Shown here piece after piece: positions 18,019 to 28,200 of a DNA stretch of 64,000 bases. The stretch comes from Paraburkholderia domus (lineage in GTDB: Bacteria; Pseudomonadota; Gammaproteobacteria; Burkholderiales; Burkholderiaceae): positions 1 through 64,000 of the forward strand of contig NZ_CAJNAT010000006.1 in NCBI RefSeq assembly GCF_905220705.1, given 5' to 3'. The position numbers and the translations under genes were made by a program. Numbering within the stretch: the stretch's first letter is position 1; each line of letters begins with the position of its first letter. The notes under the pieces were generated by a model that was not told the origin of the DNA, made no database searches, and saw only the letters and a list, made by a program, of their open reading frames with translations.

Positions 18019-19149
18019 ATGGCGCGAAAGGTGCGATTGATGCAGAGCCGGACCGAAGCAAGGCGAGCCCAGACGTGGCAGCAGGCTTGCACACTGTTGT
18101 TGGCAGGCGCAGCGATGCTGCTGCCGCTGCGACAGGCGCAAGCGGCGATGAATTTTTGTGCAGCACCCGCGCTGCAAACCAGCGAGCGCACCAACGCTGA
18201 TCCAGGCGTCAAGGCATTGGTGAGCAATGTGCAGGCGCATCTGAACGACCCGCCGCATGCGCTGGCGAAACTGCATACCGAGGGCACGCTGCCGCACGAG
18301 GGCATCTACGATCAAAGCGTCGAGGCGGAGAAGGATCTCGATCTGCTGCGCGACGCCGCGCTCGCCTGGCGCGCGACCAGCGACGACCGTTATCTGAAGC
18401 TCGTCGACCGCCTGCTGTATGCGTGGGTCACGACTTATCAGCCCAGTTTCAATCCGATCGACGAAACCCATTTCGATGGCCTGATCCTCGCTTACGACAT
18501 GACCGCGAGCGCGTTGCCGGTGAAGACGCGCAATGCATCGATGACGTTCCTGACGAAGCTCGCGAGCGGCTACATCGCGCAGATCGACGCGCAGCCTCGG
18601 CCGCTCAAGGGCACGTTCAAGAACAATTGGCAGAGCCACCGGATCAAGCTGATCGCGATGGCCGCGTTCACGCTCGATAACCGCAAGATGATCAACGCGG
18701 CGCAACGTTTGTTCGACGAGCATATCGGCGACAACATCGCGCCGGACGGCTCGACGGTGGATTTCGCCGAGCGCGATGCATTGCATTACGTCACCTACGA
18801 CCTGCAGCCGCTCGTGACCGCCGCGCTCGCGGCGCGCCGCCACAACCGCAACTGGTTGCCGGAGAAGGGGGCAAACGGCGCGTCGCTGCAAGCCGCACTC
18901 GACTGGCTCACGCCGTATGCGGACGGCAGCAAGACGCATGAAGAATTCGTGCATTCGACTGTTCCGTTCGATGCCAAACGTCGCGAGGCTGGTTTGCCTG
19001 GCTATTCGGGTCAATGGGATCCGAAAAACGCGACGGAACTGTTTCACCTGGCGGCGCGTCTCGATGGACGCTATACGCCGATCGCGCTGCAGCTCGCACC
19101 GACGCCGCCCGCGTGGCTCGCCGTGTGTTTACCGCTGCCGGCGCGCTAA
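18019..19149 (+). CDS. Alginate-lyase-family (PL5-like) secreted protein
   Basis: The 376-residue protein has a signal-peptide-like N-terminus (basic start, hydrophobic core, then QAQAAM near residue 43). The alpha/alpha-barrel alginate lyase signatures follow: KNNWQSHRIKLIAMAAF and AERDALHYVTYDLQPL, matching the Asn-His and Arg-His-Tyr regions that catalyse beta-elimination of uronic acid polymers in AlgL. The usual AlgL sequence NNHSYW is here NNWQSH, so the substrate may differ. It sits between gcvP and sdaA in the same direction but has no obvious tie to either. Enzymatic function is inferred from the family only. Confidence 0.8.
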   Translation: MARKVRLMQSRTEARRAQTWQQACTLLLAGAAMLLPLRQAQAAMNFCAAPALQTSERTNADPGVKALVSNVQAHLNDPPHALAKLHTEGTLPHEGIYDQSVEAEKDLDLLRDAALAWRATSDDRYLKLVDRLLYAWVTTYQPSFNPIDETHFDGLILAYDMTASALPVKTRNASMTFLTKLASGYIAQIDAQPRPLKGTFKNNWQSHRIKLIAMAAFTLDNRKMINAAQRLFDEHIGDNIAPDGSTVDFAERDALHYVTYDLQPLVTAALAARRHNRNWLPEKGANGASLQAALDWLTPYADGSKTHEEFVHSTVPFDAKRREAGLPGYSGQWDPKNATELFHLAARLDGRYTPIALQLAPTPPAWLAVCLPLPAR

Positions 19150-19176
19150 ACTAACTTTTATCAGCAGGAGCAGTAA

Positions 19177-20565
19177 ATGGCAGTCAGCGTCTTCGACCTT
19201 TTCAAAATCGGCATTGGTCCGTCCAGTTCGCATACGGTCGGGCCGATGCGCGCTGCGCTGATGTTCGCGCAAGGGCTCGAACGCGACGGGCTGCTTGCGG
19301 CGACAGCATCGGTGAAAGTGGATTTGTATGGTTCGCTCGGCGCGACCGGCAAGGGGCACGGCACCGATCGCGGCGTGATGCTCGGCTTGATGGGCGATGC
19401 GCCTGACACGGTCGATCCGGACACGATCGCGCAGCGTCTGGACGCGGTGAAGGCGTCGCGCAAGCTCGCCTTGCTCGGCACGCACGAGGTGCCGTTCATC
19501 CAGAAAGATCACATTTCGTTTTATCGCCAGGCGCTGTCCGAGCATCCGAACGGCCTGAAGCTGCGTGCGCTCGATGCGCAGGGCGAGACGCTACGCGAGT
19601 CGACGTATCTGTCGGTGGGTGGCGGGTTTGTGGTGACGGCGGGCGCGCCGAACACGAAGGTGCTGAGCGCCGTCGAACAATTGCCGCACTCGTTCCGCAG
19701 CGGCAACGAATTGCTCGCGCTGTGCAAATCGACCGGCAAGAGCATCGCGCAATTGATGTGGGAAAACGAGCGGGTCTGGCACACGGAAGAAGAGACGCGT
19801 GCGGGCTTGCTGAAGATCTGGAACGTAATGCAATCGTGCGTAGCGCGCGGTTGCGGCATCAACAATCCGGTTGCAGACGGTACGTTGCCCGGTCCGTTCC
19901 AGGTGAAGCGCCGCGCACCACAGTTGTATCGTGCGTTGTCGAGTAATCCTGAGCTGGCGCTGCGCGATCCGCTGTCGATGGTCGACTGGATTAATCTTTA
20001 CGCCATCGCCGTGAATGAAGAAAACGCTGCGGGCGGGCGCGTGGTCACGGCCCCGACCAATGGCGCGGCCGGCATCATTCCCGCCGTGCTGCATTACTAC
20101 ACGCGCTTCATGCCGGGCTCGAACGAGCAGGGCGTGATCGACTTCCTGCTGACGGCGGCGGCAATCGGGATTCTGTACAAGCTGAACGCGTCGATTTCGG
20201 GCGCGGAAGTGGGGTGCCAGGGTGAAGTGGGCGTGGCCTGTTCGATGGCTGCGGGTGCGCTCGCGGCGGTGATGGGCGGCACGCCTGAGCAAGTCGAGAA
20301 TGCTGCCGAGATCGGCATGGAGCATAACCTCGGGCTGACGTGCGATCCGGTCGGCGGGATGGTGCAGATTCCGTGTATCGAGCGCAATGCGATGGGCTCG
20401 GTGAAAGCCGTGAATGCCGCACGAATGGCACTACGCGGTGACGGTACACATTACGTGTCGCTCGACTCTGTGATCAAAACAATGATGCAAACCGGCGCGG
20501 ATATGAAGACGAAGTACAAGGAAACGTCGCGCGGTGGGTTGGCGGTGAATATTGTGGAGTGTTGA
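19177..20565 (+). CDS. sdaA: L-serine dehydratase (iron-sulfur type)
   Basis: This 462-residue enzyme deaminates L-serine to pyruvate and ammonia. The N-terminal beta domain starts [19 protein letters not shown]. The alpha domain includes the conserved [16 protein letters not shown], and Cys residues including those in CGINNP and CDPVGG are available for the 4Fe-4S cluster. AGGAG lies before the ATG. Its place after gcvTHP fits disposal of serine made from glycine. Length is normal. Confidence 0.96.
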   Translation: MAVSVFDLFKIGIGPSSSHTVGPMRAALMFAQGLERDGLLAATASVKVDLYGSLGATGKGHGTDRGVMLGLMGDAPDTVDPDTIAQRLDAVKASRKLALLGTHEVPFIQKDHISFYRQALSEHPNGLKLRALDAQGETLRESTYLSVGGGFVVTAGAPNTKVLSAVEQLPHSFRSGNELLALCKSTGKSIAQLMWENERVWHTEEETRAGLLKIWNVMQSCVARGCGINNPVADGTLPGPFQVKRRAPQLYRALSSNPELALRDPLSMVDWINLYAIAVNEENAAGGRVVTAPTNGAAGIIPAVLHYYTRFMPGSNEQGVIDFLLTAAAIGILYKLNASISGAEVGCQGEVGVACSMAAGALAAVMGGTPEQVENAAEIGMEHNLGLTCDPVGGMVQIPCIERNAMGSVKAVNAARMALRGDGTHYVSLDSVIKTMMQTGADMKTKYKETSRGGLAVNIVEC

Positions 20566-20616
20566 GAGCGCAACGACCCGATCGCACCCATCGCAACGCC
20601 TGGAGGCTTCATCGCA

Positions 20617-22332
20617 ATGCCGCTCGCTTCTGAAACTTCTTCCACCGCCCAAACCACCGGCGCGCGTCTCGTCGTCGATGCCTTGCTGACGCACGGCGTC
20701 GAACGTGTTTTCTGTGTTCCTGGTGAGAGCTTTCTCGCCGTGCTCGATTCGTTGCACGATGAGACCGAACGCATCCAGACCATCGTCTGCCGTCACGAAG
20801 CGGCCGCGGCGAACATGGCCGAAGCGGTTGGCAAATTGACCGGCCGTCCGGGCGTCGCTATTGTCACGCGCGGACCCGGTGCGACTCACGCGTCGATCGG
20901 TGTGCACACCGCGTTTCAGGATTCGACGCCGATGATCCTGCTGATCGGTCAATGCGCGCGCGAACATCTGGACCGCGAGGCCTTCCAGGAAATCGACTAC
21001 CGGCGCATGTTTGGGCAGATGGCGAAATGGGTCGCGCAGATCGACGATCCAAAACGCATTCCCGAATATCTGAGTCATGCGTTTCACGCGGCGACGTCGG
21101 GACGGCCGGGGCCGGTCGTGTTGTCGTTGCCGGAAGATGTGTTGAGTGATGCGTGTGACCTTGTTGCCGGCGCGCCCGCGTACAAGCGTGTGGCGGCGTC
21201 ACCGTCAGCAGCGCAGATGGAAGAGTTGCGTCGATTGCTGGAAGGGGCACAACGGCCGATGGTGATTGCGGGCGGCAGTGGTTGGACGCCCGCGGCATGC
21301 GCCGACCTGCAACACTTCGTCGAAAACTGGCAATTGCCGATCGGCCTCGCGTTCCGCTTCCAGGATACGCTCGACAATGAGCACCCGAACTACGCGGGTG
21401 ATATTGGCCTCGGTATCAATCCGGCGCTTGATCAACGTATCCGCGATGCGGACCTGCTACTCACGCTCGGACCGCGCCTAGGCGAAGCCACGACGAACGG
21501 TTACACGCTGCTCGACATTCCCAAGACCAATCAAACGTTGGTGCATGTGCATCAAGGTGCGGAAGAACTTGGGCGGGTCTATGCAGCAGACTTGCCGATC
21601 GTCTCCGGTATGCCCGAGCTGGCAGCGCTGCTTGCGGTGTTGAAGCCTTCTGCCGGGAAGCTCGCATGGGCCGGTGCGGCTGAAGAAGCCCATCGCGCGT
21701 ATCTCGACTGGCGCAAGCCCCGTCAGATTCCCGGTGACGTGCAAATGGGCGAAGTAATCCAGCAGTTGCGCGCGCACCTACCGGAAGATGCGATCCTCAC
21801 AAACGGTGCGGGCAACTACGCCACGTGGCTGCATCGGCATTTCTCGTATCGGCATTTCCGCTCGCAGCTAGCGCCGACCAGTGGCGCGATGGGCTACGGC
21901 GTACCGGCGGCGATTGCGGCGAAGTCGATGTATCCGCAACGCGCGGTCGTCGCGTTAGCCGGCGACGGCTGTTTCATGATGTCCGCGCAGGAACTCGCGA
22001 CGGCGATGCAGTACGACCTGCATGTGATTTTCATCGTCGTGAATAACAGCCACTTCGGCACGATCCGGATGCATCAGGAGCGGCACTATCCGAATCGTGT
22101 GCACGGCACCGGTCTCACGAATCCCGATTTCGCCGCGTTCGCGAGGTCATTCGGCGCGCACGGTGAAACCGTGGAGCGGACTGAAGATTTTCTGCCTGCG
22201 TTGCAGCGCTCAATGGAAGCGAAGCGTGCCGCAGTGATCGAGATTCGCATGCCGCAGGAGGCAAGTACGCCGGGCGCAACGTTGGAGCAGATTCGCGAGC
22301 AGGGGAGGAAACTGCGAGGCGAAACGGCTTAG
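20617..22332 (+). CDS. Thiamine-diphosphate-dependent enzyme, acetolactate-synthase-like
   Basis: This 571-residue protein has the three ThDP enzyme domains. The N-terminal pyrimidine-binding domain has the catalytic Glu in CRHEAAAANMA. The central FAD/NAD-like domain carries VIAGGSG. The C-terminal diphosphate-binding domain has GDGCFMMSAQEL...VNNS, the GDG-x(25)-N motif. It resembles acetolactate synthase large subunits and related decarboxylases, but no small subunit is adjacent. It starts 51 bases after sdaA and may use pyruvate from it; that link is inference and the true substrate is unknown. Confidence 0.85.
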   Translation: MPLASETSSTAQTTGARLVVDALLTHGVERVFCVPGESFLAVLDSLHDETERIQTIVCRHEAAAANMAEAVGKLTGRPGVAIVTRGPGATHASIGVHTAFQDSTPMILLIGQCAREHLDREAFQEIDYRRMFGQMAKWVAQIDDPKRIPEYLSHAFHAATSGRPGPVVLSLPEDVLSDACDLVAGAPAYKRVAASPSAAQMEELRRLLEGAQRPMVIAGGSGWTPAACADLQHFVENWQLPIGLAFRFQDTLDNEHPNYAGDIGLGINPALDQRIRDADLLLTLGPRLGEATTNGYTLLDIPKTNQTLVHVHQGAEELGRVYAADLPIVSGMPELAALLAVLKPSAGKLAWAGAAEEAHRAYLDWRKPRQIPGDVQMGEVIQQLRAHLPEDAILTNGAGNYATWLHRHFSYRHFRSQLAPTSGAMGYGVPAAIAAKSMYPQRAVVALAGDGCFMMSAQELATAMQYDLHVIFIVVNNSHFGTIRMHQERHYPNRVHGTGLTNPDFAAFARSFGAHGETVERTEDFLPALQRSMEAKRAAVIEIRMPQEASTPGATLEQIREQGRKLRGETA

Positions 22333-22481
22333 TGTAAAACGCTTGTGCGCAACGTCCCTCTGCGCCGGCGAATCCTAAATCGAATCTTTGACGTACAGCA
22401 GACTTCCCATTCGATCGCCTTGTGTGTCGTTTGACGAATCGGCTACGGTTGCTGTTCGTCTGAACGATTCAAGGAGTCGAT

Positions 22482-22748
22482 ATGCTTAAGGCTGCGGTAT
22501 TTGCGGGTGCGTTGGGACTGTCGAGCGCCGTGTTCGCAATGGACGTGTCCTGTCCAGTTCATCCCACGGCGGAATGGCTGAAGGAGAGTGACGCCCGTGC
22601 GCAGATCGAAGCGCAAGGCTACAAGATCGCGAAGTTCGAGATCGACGACAACTGCTATGAGGTCGAGGCCTACAACAAGGACGGCAGAAAGGTGGAATTG
22701 AACTACGACACCAAGACGCTTGCAGTCATTCGGCAGAAGATGGAATGA
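22482..22748 (+). CDS. Small periplasmic PepSY-like protein
   Basis: This 88-residue protein has a signal peptide (cleavage after AVFA near residue 19) and one PepSY-like module: a helix (KESDARAQIEAQGYKI) followed by strands (FEIDDNCYEVEAYNKDG, KVELNYDTKTLAV). PepSY modules are thought to inhibit proteases or modulate secreted enzymes. AAGGAG precedes the ATG. It forms a single-gene unit ending at the terminator at 22777. Confidence 0.82.
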   Translation: MLKAAVFAGALGLSSAVFAMDVSCPVHPTAEWLKESDARAQIEAQGYKIAKFEIDDNCYEVEAYNKDGRKVELNYDTKTLAVIRQKME

Positions 22749-22776
22749 CGCCATCGGCTCACGCAAGTAGCTTCAT

Positions 22777-22811
22777 AAAAAAGCCCCGCGGAAAAGCGAG
22801 GGCTTTTTTTT
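22777..22811. terminator. Bidirectional intrinsic terminator
   Basis: AAAAAAGCCC pairs with GGGCTTTTTT around a short loop. It ends the PepSY gene on the + strand and could also end the convergent toxin-antitoxin-like pair. Confidence 0.85.
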
Positions 22812-22850
22812 ACCTTCACGCTACAACCTGTTTACCTGGCAAACGAACAA

Positions 22851-23483
22851 CTACGCGTATATGACCGACAACGCACCAAGCTCTTTCATCAGCGCGGGCT
22901 TTTGCGATTCGATCACGTCGGTTTGGATTTGATAGATCACGGACTTGATGACTTCTGTCTGACTCATGGTCGTCTCGTGCATGAGTGTCTTGATATCTTC
23001 GGCGATGCGCGGCGTCACCTTCATCGACAGCCGCCGCCGTGCAGCGCCGCGGCGCTCCTTGAAGCGTTCGGTCGCCGATTTATGTGCCTTGATCAGCCTT
23101 GCCCGCGGATATTCACCGGACGCAAACCGGTGCAGATAGAGCGTCATGAGCACCTTCCGAAATTCGGTCGAGCTCGCGCTGTCGACCATATACGCAGCCA
23201 GGTCGAGAACATCCAGATAGATGGCGGGCAGTTGTGCCTCGATCGGCCTGACTTCCTTCTGCCGCGCTTCGCGGACGGCTGGCGTGGATTGCGCTGGAAT
23301 GGCGACCACATGGTCACAGACGTCACACACCGCTGCGAGAATATTCTTCACCTCACCTTTGCCGTCACTGAAAGGTACGTCACGCCGCGCAAAGGTCGTG
23401 CTCACAAGCTGCTTGCAGTGATGGCAGATTGCCTTGCTCTTTTCGCCTTCTTCGTAGAGTTTCATCTTCATGGCTTCACTCAC
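22851..23483 (-). CDS. Zinc-finger / ribbon-helix-helix protein, MqsA-like antitoxin candidate
   Basis: The 210-residue protein begins with a zinc module of two CxxC pairs, C20/C23 and C53/C56, with 29 residues between the pairs. This is the same layout as the N-terminal zinc domain of MqsA-type antitoxins (YgiT-type finger). The C-terminal part, about residues 148-190 (LSMKVTPRIAEDI...MSQTEVIKSVI), looks like a ribbon-helix-helix DNA-binding unit where MqsA has a helix-turn-helix. The start is taken as GTG at 23483, which overlaps the upstream gene's stop by four bases; ATGs at codons 5 and 7 are alternatives. The pair order (toxin first, antitoxin second) is that of mqsRA. The antitoxin role is inferred. 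Confidence 0.6.
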   Translation of the reverse strand: MSEAMKMKLYEEGEKSKAICHHCKQLVSTTFARRDVPFSDGKGEVKNILAAVCDVCDHVVAIPAQSTPAVREARQKEVRPIEAQLPAIYLDVLDLAAYMVDSASSTEFRKVLMTLYLHRFASGEYPRARLIKAHKSATERFKERRGAARRRLSMKVTPRIAEDIKTLMHETTMSQTEVIKSVIYQIQTDVIESQKPALMKELGALSVIYA

Positions 23484-23785
23484 TGGTGCACGCTGATAAA
23501 CACGGTTTCCGGGTCGCCCACGAAGTAGAACTTCACGTACCAGCCGCCGGACTCAATGATATGAACATCTATTGCCGGCGCGTTGTGATGAGGTGACGAA
23601 CTGTATTGTGTGCCATCGCTCTTCGTAACGAGAACCTCGACGAACTGAGCTGTGACTTGCCCGGTCGACAGAAGGTTTTTCACGTTAATGGCAGAACGGG
23701 CCTCATGCTCGAACTTCCCGGACCTGAGCGCGGAGATGACCGCGCGCTTCACTTGCCTGTACTTGCTTGGTATCGACAACCGCAC
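23480..23785 (-). CDS. MqsR-like small toxin candidate
   Basis: This 101-residue protein is the same size as MqsR (98) and has a similar plan: a basic N-terminal helix (YRQVKRAVISALRSGK), a central region, and a final strand pair (GWYVKFYFV...TVFISVHQ) resembling the C-terminal sheet of MqsR, an mRNA interferase of the RelE/BECR fold. It could also belong to the DUF4258 group, which shares that fold. It overlaps the zinc-finger gene by four bases. The start is GTG at 23785, only six bases below a perfect TATAAT, so the message may be leaderless or start at a later codon. The toxin role is inference from size, fold-like pattern and context. Confidence 0.5.
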   Translation of the reverse strand: MRLSIPSKYRQVKRAVISALRSGKFEHEARSAINVKNLLSTGQVTAQFVEVLVTKSDGTQYSSSPHHNAPAIDVHIIESGGWYVKFYFVGDPETVFISVHQ

Positions 23786-23790
23786 CTCCG

Positions 23791-23813
23791 ATTATACGAT
23801 ATGTCTCGTATAA
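23791..23813 (-). promoter_or_regulatory. Promoter -10 box with overlapping palindromic operator
   Basis: On the minus strand a perfect TATAAT (23796-23791) lies just upstream of the small toxin-like gene. It overlaps a perfect inverted repeat, TTATACGA (23792-23799) and TCGTATAA (23806-23813), with a six-base spacer. Such an arrangement is typical for autoregulation of a toxin-antitoxin pair by its antitoxin. No strong -35 box is visible. Confidence 0.7.
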
Positions 23814-23920
23814 AACGCGCTTCACTAATTTCGTGCCACCCTCGGGGATTGTCGATGCATTTTTTTCGGGAGAAGGCTAACTACACTTGCGTGCGGACTC
23901 GACCTCGATACGCCAGCCAT

Positions 23921-23946
23921 AAAAAAACCCCGCCGAAGCGGGGTTC
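23921..23946 (-). terminator. Intrinsic terminator of the amino-acid-binding protein gene
   Basis: AACCCCGC pairs with GCGGGGTT around CGAA, and the transcript then runs into seven U (the A run at 23921-23927 on the + strand). Confidence 0.9.
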
Positions 23947-23976
23947 CCGTGACGCCAAAGCAAGCAGCAAAACAGC

Positions 23977-25125
23977 TTACTTCCCGCCCACGCTTTGCAG
24001 CGTCGTCCACTTGCCGTCGACAACCTTGTACAGCGTGATGCCGCCGTTCTTCAGGTCGCCCTTGCCGTCGTACGCGAGGTTCGCTGCCGTCACTGCCGGC
24101 ATCGAGGTCTTCGCGAGCAGCGGCAGGTACTTCGCCGGATCGGTGGAGTTAGCCTTCTTCATTGCGTCGAACATGGCCATTGCGCCGTCGTATGCGTACG
24201 GCGAGTACGTTTGCACGTCTTCGTTGAAGCGCTTCTTGTACTTCGCGACGTAGTCCTTGCCACCCGGCATTTCTTCCAGCGGCAAGCCGGCCAGCGATGC
24301 CACCGTGCCGTTCGCTGCGTCACCCGCGAGCTGGATGAACGTCGGCGTGTGAACCATTTCGCCGCCCATCAACGGAGCCTTGATGCCCAGTTGCTTCATC
24401 TGCTTGACCATCGGTGCTGCTTGCGAATCCGCGCCACCGTAGTAGACCATGTCCGGGTTGACCGACTTCAGCTTGGTCAGGATCGACTTGAAATCGACAG
24501 CCTTGTCGTTCGTGTATTCGCGATCGACGATCTGGCCGCCCGCAGCCTTCGCTGCCTTTTCGAACTGATCTGCCAGACCCTGGCCGTACGCCGTGCGGTC
24601 GTCGACGATCACGATCTTCTTCATGCCCAGGGTCTTCACCGCGAACGTGCCGGCGACCGAACCTTGCTGCGTGTCGGACGTCATCATGCGGAACGTGGTC
24701 TTGAAGCCTTGTTGCGTGTACTCAGGCGCCGTCGCCATGGCGATTTCGGGGATGCCCGCGTTCGCGTAGATGCGCGAAGCCGGAATCGTGGTGCCCGAGT
24801 TGAAGTGGCCGAGCATGCCCTTGATGCCGTCATCCACCAGCTTTTGTGCAACGGTCGTGCCGGTGCGCGGGTCGGCCTGGTCGTCGGCCGAATCCAGCAC
24901 GAAGCGAACCTGCTTGCCGCCGATCACCGGCTTGGTCGCGTTCATGTCTTCCACTGCCAGCGTGATGCCGTTCTGGAAGTCCTTACCGTAGTGCGCCTGT
25001 GCGCCCGTCATCGGACCGGCAAAGCCGATCTTCACGTCTTCGGTCGATTGAGCGTTGGCCGTCCCCGCCAGCGACATTGCCGCAACCAGCGCTGCGCCTG
25101 CCAGCTGTTTCATCTTGTGTTGCAT
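23977..25125 (-). CDS. LivJ/LivK-type amino-acid-binding protein
   Basis: This 382-residue periplasmic binding protein has a signal peptide (MKQLAGAALVAAMSLAGTANA). The type I bilobed fold shows VKIGFAGPMTGAQAHYGKD at the first lobe and the hinge segments VIVDDRTAYGQGLAD and MVYYGGADSQA. It should capture a branched-chain or related amino acid for an ABC importer. No permease or ATPase gene is next to it, so it may serve a transporter encoded elsewhere, as is common for orphan liv-type binding proteins. It has its own terminator. Confidence 0.93.
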   Translation of the reverse strand: MQHKMKQLAGAALVAAMSLAGTANAQSTEDVKIGFAGPMTGAQAHYGKDFQNGITLAVEDMNATKPVIGGKQVRFVLDSADDQADPRTGTTVAQKLVDDGIKGMLGHFNSGTTIPASRIYANAGIPEIAMATAPEYTQQGFKTTFRMMTSDTQQGSVAGTFAVKTLGMKKIVIVDDRTAYGQGLADQFEKAAKAAGGQIVDREYTNDKAVDFKSILTKLKSVNPDMVYYGGADSQAAPMVKQMKQLGIKAPLMGGEMVHTPTFIQLAGDAANGTVASLAGLPLEEMPGGKDYVAKYKKRFNEDVQTYSPYAYDGAMAMFDAMKKANSTDPAKYLPLLAKTSMPAVTAANLAYDGKGDLKNGGITLYKVVDGKWTTLQSVGGK

Positions 25126-25297
25126 AGCTTCTCCTTGGTACCAGGTGTGGATGGAGCGGTTTTTCGGGGTCGCCGTACCGCTTCCGTTTTAATACAGAGC
25201 GCCCCCAAAACCTGTCGCTTCGCGCCAGGCCCCCCCGAGGGGGCAATAAAATTTGGGAGCGGCCCTGCATTTTATTGAAGTAATCGATGAGGTTCGC

Positions 25298-28200
25298 TCA
25301 ACCGATCGTCATCAAATTCGCATTACCGCCTGCTGCTGCCGTATTCACGCTGACCGAGCGTTCCGTCAACAGACGCTCGAGTGCATAGTCCTCATCGCCG
25401 CTTTCCAGCGCACGTGCCGCGACGCCCTGCACCGAGACGATCGGCCCCGGACGTTTCGCGACTTCCTTCACCAGCGCCAGCAGTTCGTCGCTATCGCCTT
25501 CGAACAGCACTGCGTCGAATGGCGTATCGGCGCTCTTCTTCACGCTTGCGTAAGACTTCAACGCGGCAGGCAACTGCGACACCAATTGTTCACCAGCCGC
25601 GCCCTCGAATAACGCGCGATTTCCCGTAGCCAGCGCCGCGGCAAACTGCACACGCGCACCGCTCGCCGTCGAGGCAATACACAGCACCGTGCCGCGCGCG
25701 CCCAACGTGTACGTGTTGCGCTCGCCGGTGGGCCCCGACAATACCGCAGTTGCGCCCGCCGGCACATGCGACAGATAACCGTCGCAGCGTGCGGCCAGCA
25801 CCAGCTGCTGTTCGCTGATCAACCAGTCGCGCAGCGCCGTCAAGGCAGCGGACGGATTGTCGCTGTTTTCACCGGCTTGTGGCGTATCCACGATCAACGA
25901 CTGCGCCAGCGACTTCGGCAAACCAGCCGGACGCGTAGCCAACAGACGTTGCAGATACAGCGCGCCGCCGGCTTTCGGACCCGTGCCCGACAAACCTTCG
26001 CCGCCGAACGGCTGAACACCGACCACCGCGCCGATCACATTGCGGTTCACGTAGATGTTGCCGACGTGCGCGCGGCTGATCACGTGAGCGATGGTCTCAT
26101 CAATCCGCGTATGGATGCCGAGCGTCAGGCCGTAGCCGGTCGTACGGATCTGTTCGAGCAGCTTGTCGAGCTGGCTGCGACGGTAACGCACCACATGCAA
26201 CACCGGGCCGAAGACTTCGCGCTTCAGTTCGTCGATGCTGTCGAGTTCGATCAGCGTCGGCGGAACAAACGTGCCTTGTGCGCCGCCTTCCGGCATCGGC
26301 AATTGCTCGATCTTGCGGCCTTTCTCGCGCATCGCCGCGACGTGCGCGTCGATCCCGCGTTTCGCGTCGAGGTCGATCACCGGGCCGACGTCGATCGACA
26401 GGCGGTCCGGATTGCCCACCGACAGTTCGCGCATCGCGCCCGTCAGCATCTCGAGCGTGCGGTCCGCAACATCTTCTTGTAGACAGAGAACGCGCAACGC
26501 GGAACACCGTTGACCGGCGGAATCGAACGACGACTGCAGCACGTCCGCGACGACCTGTTCAGCGAGCGCCGACGAATCGACGATCATTGCGTTCTGGCCG
26601 CCGGTTTCGGCGATCAGCGGAATGGGCTTGCCTTCCGGGTCGAGGCGATTCGAGAGCGTCTTGTTGATCAGACGCGCGACTTCCGTCGAACCGGTGAACA
26701 TCACTGCACGGGTGCGCGGATCCGCCACCAATGCCGCGCCGACGGTTTCGCCGTCCCCCGGCAGCAGTTGCACCGCGCCCGCCGGCACACCGGCTTCGCG
26801 CAGGAGTCGCACGGCTTGCGCGGCGATCAGCGGCGTTTGTTCGGCCGGCTTCGCGAGCACGGTGTTGCCGGCAGCCAATGCCGCGGCCACCTGGCCCATG
26901 AAAATCGCCAGCGGGAAGTTCCACGGGCTGATACACACCACCGGACCGAGCGGGCGGTGCGTGTCGTTCGAGAACTCGTTGCGGATCTGCGTCGAGTAGT
27001 AGCGCAGGAAATCGATCGCTTCGCGGATTTCCGCGACCGCGTTCGCCAGCGACTTGCCGGCTTCACGCACCACGAGCCCCATCAGCGTGTGCATTTGGGC
27101 TTCGAGCAGATCGGCGGCACGCGCGAGGCAATCGGCGCGGGCATCGACCGGCGTGGCTTGCCAGATCGGTGCGGCAGCGACCGCGTGTGCCAATGCTGCG
27201 CTCACATGTTCCGACGTCGCTTCGACGACCGTGCCGACGAGGTCGCGATGATCGGCCGGATTGCGCACATCACGTGCTACGCCGACGGCGATCTCGTTGT
27301 CTTCGAGCATCGGCGCGGCGCGCCACGGATGATGCGCACTCGCCAGCAACGCCGACGACAGCGAGGCCAGACGATGTTCGTTCGACAGATCGAGGCCCAT
27401 CGAATTGAGACGCTCGGCGCCAAACAGATTGCGCGGCAGCGGAATCTTCGCGTGCGGCGCGCCGAGCGGGACGATCTTCGAGGCTTCGTCGACCGGGTCG
27501 GCGATCAGGTCCTTGATCGCAACGCTTTCATCGGCGATGCGGTTCACGAACGACGTATTCGCGCCGTTTTCCAGCAGACGGCGCACGAGGTACGCGAGCA
27601 GCGTTTCATGCGTACCGACTGGCGCATACACGCGGCACGGACGGTTCAGCTTGTCGCGGCCAGTGACTTCCTCATACAGCGGTTCGCCCATGCCGTGCAG
27701 GCATTGGAACTCGTACTGGCCCGGGTAGTAGTTATTGCCCGCGAGATGATAGATCGCCGATAGCGTGTGCGCGTTGTGCGTCGCGAACTGCGGATAGACC
27801 GCGTCCGGCGCACTGAGCAACTTCTTCGCGCAGGCAACGTAGGACACATCCGTGTAGATCTTGCGCGTGTAGACCGGATAGCCTTCGAGGCCGTCCACTT
27901 GCGCACGCTTGATTTCGGTATCCCAGTACGCGCCCTTCACGAGACGAACCATGATGCGGTGACGGCTGCGGCGCGCCAGGTCGATCAGGTATTCGATCAC
28001 GAACGGGCAGCGCTTCTGATAAGCCTGAACCACGAAACCGATGCCGTTCCAGCCGGCCAGCTCCGGGTCGAAGCACAACGCTTCGAGCAGATCGAGCGAG
28101 ATTTCGAGGCGGTCGGCTTCTTCAGCGTCGATGTTCAGGCCGATGTCGTAGCGGCGCGCGAGAATCGCCAGCGAGCGCACGCGCGGCAGCAACTCGCTCA

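Noticed and set aside
25229..25254. GC-rich inverted sequence (CCCCCC...GGGGGG) downstream of putA
   Set aside because: Stable hairpin but no U run in the putA direction; not called as an intrinsic terminator.
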